Part shown: in pieces, positions 62,414 through 64,000 of the stretch | Numbering within the stretch: position 1 is the stretch's first letter | Layout: each line of letters opens with the position of its first letter | From: Bacteroidetes bacterium GWF2_33_38 | GTDB taxonomy: Bacteria; Bacteroidota; Bacteroidia; Bacteroidales; GWF2-33-38 | Direction: 5' to 3' | Length of the DNA: 64,000 nt | Assembly (NCBI GenBank): GCA_001769505.1 | Contig: MEOF01000032.1 | Span: forward strand, 1-64,000 | The notes under the pieces: model-generated | What the model saw: only the letters and a program-made list of their open reading frames with translations | What the model was told of the DNA's origin: nothing | Database searches by the model: none | Program-made: the position numbers and the translations under genes

Positions 62414-62713
62414 ATGGAAAAAGGCGGATATGTTTATATAATTACAAACAAAAATAATACAGTTTTATATACAGGTGTAACGTCAGATTTGTCGAAAAGA
62501 ATAGCAGAACATAAAGAAACAATTTATAAAAAATCGTTCACAACAAAATATAATTTAGATAAACTTGTTTATTTTGAGCATTTTAATCTTATTATTTTTG
62601 CAATTGAAAGAGAAAAACAAATAAAAGCAGGAACTCGAAAGAAAAAATTAGATTTAATAAATAGTTTAAATCCTGAATGGAAAGATTTATTCGAAGATAT
62701 AATTCATTGGTAA
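62414..62713 (+). CDS. GIY-YIG nuclease domain protein
   Basis: A 99-aa single-domain protein: GGYVYIITNKNNTVLYTGVT holds the GIY/YIG strands (VYI..YTG), then R29 and H33 in LSKRIAEHK, and LVYFEHFN with a likely catalytic Glu. It belongs to the small YhbQ/UPF0213-like group of Bacteroidota. The ORF-track start at 62297 runs through repeat sequence; I use ATG 62414. The gene interrupts the NuoE-NuoF-GltD-like set and is flanked by two copies of the same repeat, so it looks like the nuclease of a small mobile unit. Confidence 0.85.
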   Translation: MEKGGYVYIITNKNNTVLYTGVTSDLSKRIAEHKETIYKKSFTTKYNLDKLVYFEHFNLIIFAIEREKQIKAGTRKKKLDLINSLNPEWKDLFEDIIHW

Positions 62714-62740
62714 TTAATAAAATAAATATTATAAATAGAA

Positions 62741-62857
62741 CGTCATTGCGAATGGAGTGAAACGAAATGTGGCAATCTCATTCAAAATGTTCAGAACTTC
62801 GTAGGTTTGAGATTGCCACACTTCACTTTGTTACGTTCGCAATGACGAACAAATTGA
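62741..62857. repeat. 'cgtcattgcgaa' repeat, copy 2 (right of the GIY-YIG gene)
   Basis: Left arm (62741-62780) starts CGTCATTGCGAATGG and ends GTGGCAATCTCA. The right arm (about 62808-62847) is its imperfect reverse complement, ending GTTCGCAATGACG. The tail AATGACGAACAAATTGAAAA is identical to copy 1. Confidence 0.8.
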
Positions 62858-62859
62858 AA

Positions 62860-62894
62860 AAATTATGTCATCACAATTTGTGATGACATAATTT
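62860..62894 (+). terminator. strong perfect hairpin, possible terminator or attenuator
   Basis: Arms of 17 nt, AAATTATGTCATCACAA and TTGTGATGACATAATTT, with a single-base centre, followed by a short T run. It lies inside the operon, upstream of the GltD-like gene. Confidence 0.55.
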
Positions 62895-62928
62895 TTAAAA
62901 AAGTAAACAAAATAAAACAAATCATTTT

Positions 62929-62949
62929 CCAAACCCCTTGGGGTTGGGG
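62929..62949. repeat. GC-rich palindrome just upstream of the last gene
   Basis: AACCCCTTGGGGTT is a perfect 14-nt palindrome, 14 nt or so before the ATG at 62963. It stands out in GC from its surroundings. Confidence 0.5.
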
Positions 62950-62962
62950 CAAAAAACAATAT

Positions 62963-64000
62963 ATGAACGAACAATTAAATATAATTCTTAACGGAAATAA
63001 TGTTAAAGGAAACAAAGGCGAAACAATTCTTCAACTTGCAAAAAGATTAGGAATTGAAATTCCAACACTTTGCAACGACCCAAGATTAGAACCATATTCA
63101 TCTTGTTATGTTTGCGTGGTTGAAGTTGCCGGAATGAGAGGTTTGCAACCATCTTGTTCAACTCGTTTAACCGAAGGAATGACCATCACAACCGAAAACG
63201 ACAAAATCCGTACAGCACGAAAAACTGCTTTAGATTTGTTGCTAAGCAATCACTACGCCGATTGTGCCGCACCTTGCAAGCAAACTTGTCCTGCAGGAGT
63301 TGATGTACAAGGCTATATTTCATTTGTCGAAAAAGGTTTATACCACGAAGCAGTTGCTTTAATTAAAGAAACAAACCCCTTCCCTGCTGTTTGCGGACGA
63401 GTTTGTGTTCGTCCTTGCGAACTTGCGTGTCGTCGTAATTTACTCGACGAAGGAACCGCCGTTGGAATCGACTACATGAAACGTTTCGCTGCAGATTTCG
63501 ATTTAAATTCAAAATCGAAATACGTTCCCGATATTAAAAAACCAACAGGAAAAAAAGTTGCAATAATTGGAGCCGGTCCTGGAGGATTATCAAGTGCTTT
63601 TTTTCTACGTAAAGAAGGACATACCGTTGATGTTTTCGAAGCTGCTCCTAAAGGCGGTGGCTGGTTACGCTATGGTATTCCCGAATATCGATTACCCAAT
63701 GATGTTTTGCAAAAAGAAATTGATAACATAACCGAACTCGGAGTAAATATTTATTACAACAAACGCTTAGGCGAAAATATCTTGTACAAAGAAATTAAAG
63801 ATAATTACGATGCAATGATTCTTGCTATTGGCTGTCAAACAGGGACACGTATTGGTTGCGAAGGCGATGACGCATTGAATGTTTTTTCTGGAATTGATTT
63901 CTTGAAACAAATGGAACTTTCGGGCAAAAAACACGATTTTAGTGGAAAAACTGTTGGAGTTATTGGCGGCGGAAACACAGCAATGGACTGTTGTCGTACG
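62963..64000 (+). CDS. [2Fe-2S] + GltD-like flavin oxidoreductase subunit (partial, runs off window)
   Basis: Open from ATG 62963 to the window end (346 codons), missing from the ORF track because no stop is reached. The N-terminal [2Fe-2S] domain has C37, C48, C51 and C65 (CNDPRLEPYSSCYVC). Then a GltD-type Cys-rich region (CAAPCKQTCPAGVDVQGY, CGRVCVRPCELACRR). An FAD-binding GAGPGGLSSAFFL motif follows, then GGWLRYGIPEYRLP and a second dinucleotide motif GVIGGGNTAMDC. This is the NfnB/StnC-like partner of the NuoE/NuoF-like subunits. Electron transfer between NADH, NADPH and ferredoxin is inferred from the combination. Confidence 0.85.
   Translation, partial: MNEQLNIILNGNNVKGNKGETILQLAKRLGIEIPTLCNDPRLEPYSSCYVCVVEVAGMRGLQPSCSTRLTEGMTITTENDKIRTARKTALDLLLSNHYADCAAPCKQTCPAGVDVQGYISFVEKGLYHEAVALIKETNPFPAVCGRVCVRPCELACRRNLLDEGTAVGIDYMKRFAADFDLNSKSKYVPDIKKPTGKKVAIIGAGPGGLSSAFFLRKEGHTVDVFEAAPKGGGWLRYGIPEYRLPNDVLQKEIDNITELGVNIYYNKRLGENILYKEIKDNYDAMILAIGCQTGTRIGCEGDDALNVFSGIDFLKQMELSGKKHDFSGKTVGVIGGGNTAMDCCRT

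Overview
The window is about 64 kb of low-GC chromosomal DNA from a member of the Bacteroidota, most likely the class Bacteroidia. Supporting signs are type IX secretion (T9SS) type A C-terminal sorting domains on four large secreted proteins, a PorT homologue beside ubiE, DUF4293, TAnnTTTG-type -7 promoter elements, and many lipoproteins and signal peptides. I see no rRNA, phage or CRISPR; there is one tRNA (Asp-GTC).

Layout. 0.3-7 kb: a DUF4062 protein, a giant secreted GH18 chitinase-like protein, a TonB-C-like protein, DUF4293 and a head-GIN (DUF2807) protein. 7.2-17 kb: housekeeping genes (SRPBCC protein, pyrE, NUDIX hydrolase, bacteriohemerythrin, bcp, recA, TPR lipoprotein, S9 peptidase, TPR protein, YbaB, tRNA-Asp, fabD). 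17-22 kb: porT-ubiE-purL on the minus strand, then a membrane-anchored AraC regulator. 22-26 kb: three secreted proteins in one operon. 26-29.3 kb: a repeat-rich spacer and a two-gene operon of an outer-membrane protein plus a short protein built from the SprA N-terminal domain but ending in a T9SS sorting tail. 29.3-31.2 kb: ChaN-like protein, BadF/GlcNAc kinase-like protein and xseB.

31.4-57.8 kb is the outstanding region: ten consecutive same-strand genes, nearly abutting, all coding for membrane proteins with a C-terminal SpoIIE/PP2C phosphatase behind a coiled-coil linker. The periplasmic sensor differs: two have Reg_prop beta-propellers plus Y_Y_Y, one has 7TMR-DISM, seven have TPRs. 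The phosphatase domains fall into subtypes that do not always follow the sensor type and show gene-conversion-like mosaic tracts. Eight of the ten carry, at one fixed surface-loop position, in-frame copies of AT-rich inverted-repeat sequence that also occurs in intergenic spacers of this window. Two further copies of known-style dispersed palindromes sit in frame in these genes. No RsbW-type kinase or STAS partner is encoded here, so the phosphatases' substrate must lie elsewhere.

57.9-64 kb: a secreted endonuclease/exonuclease/phosphatase-family protein with a sorting domain, then a NuoE-NuoF-(2Fe-2S + GltD-like) gene set resembling three-subunit bifurcating transhydrogenases. Between the second and third gene lies a GIY-YIG nuclease gene flanked on both sides by copies of a 'cgtcattgcgaa' inverted repeat, which looks like a small mobile unit. 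The last gene runs off the window and is absent from the ORF track.
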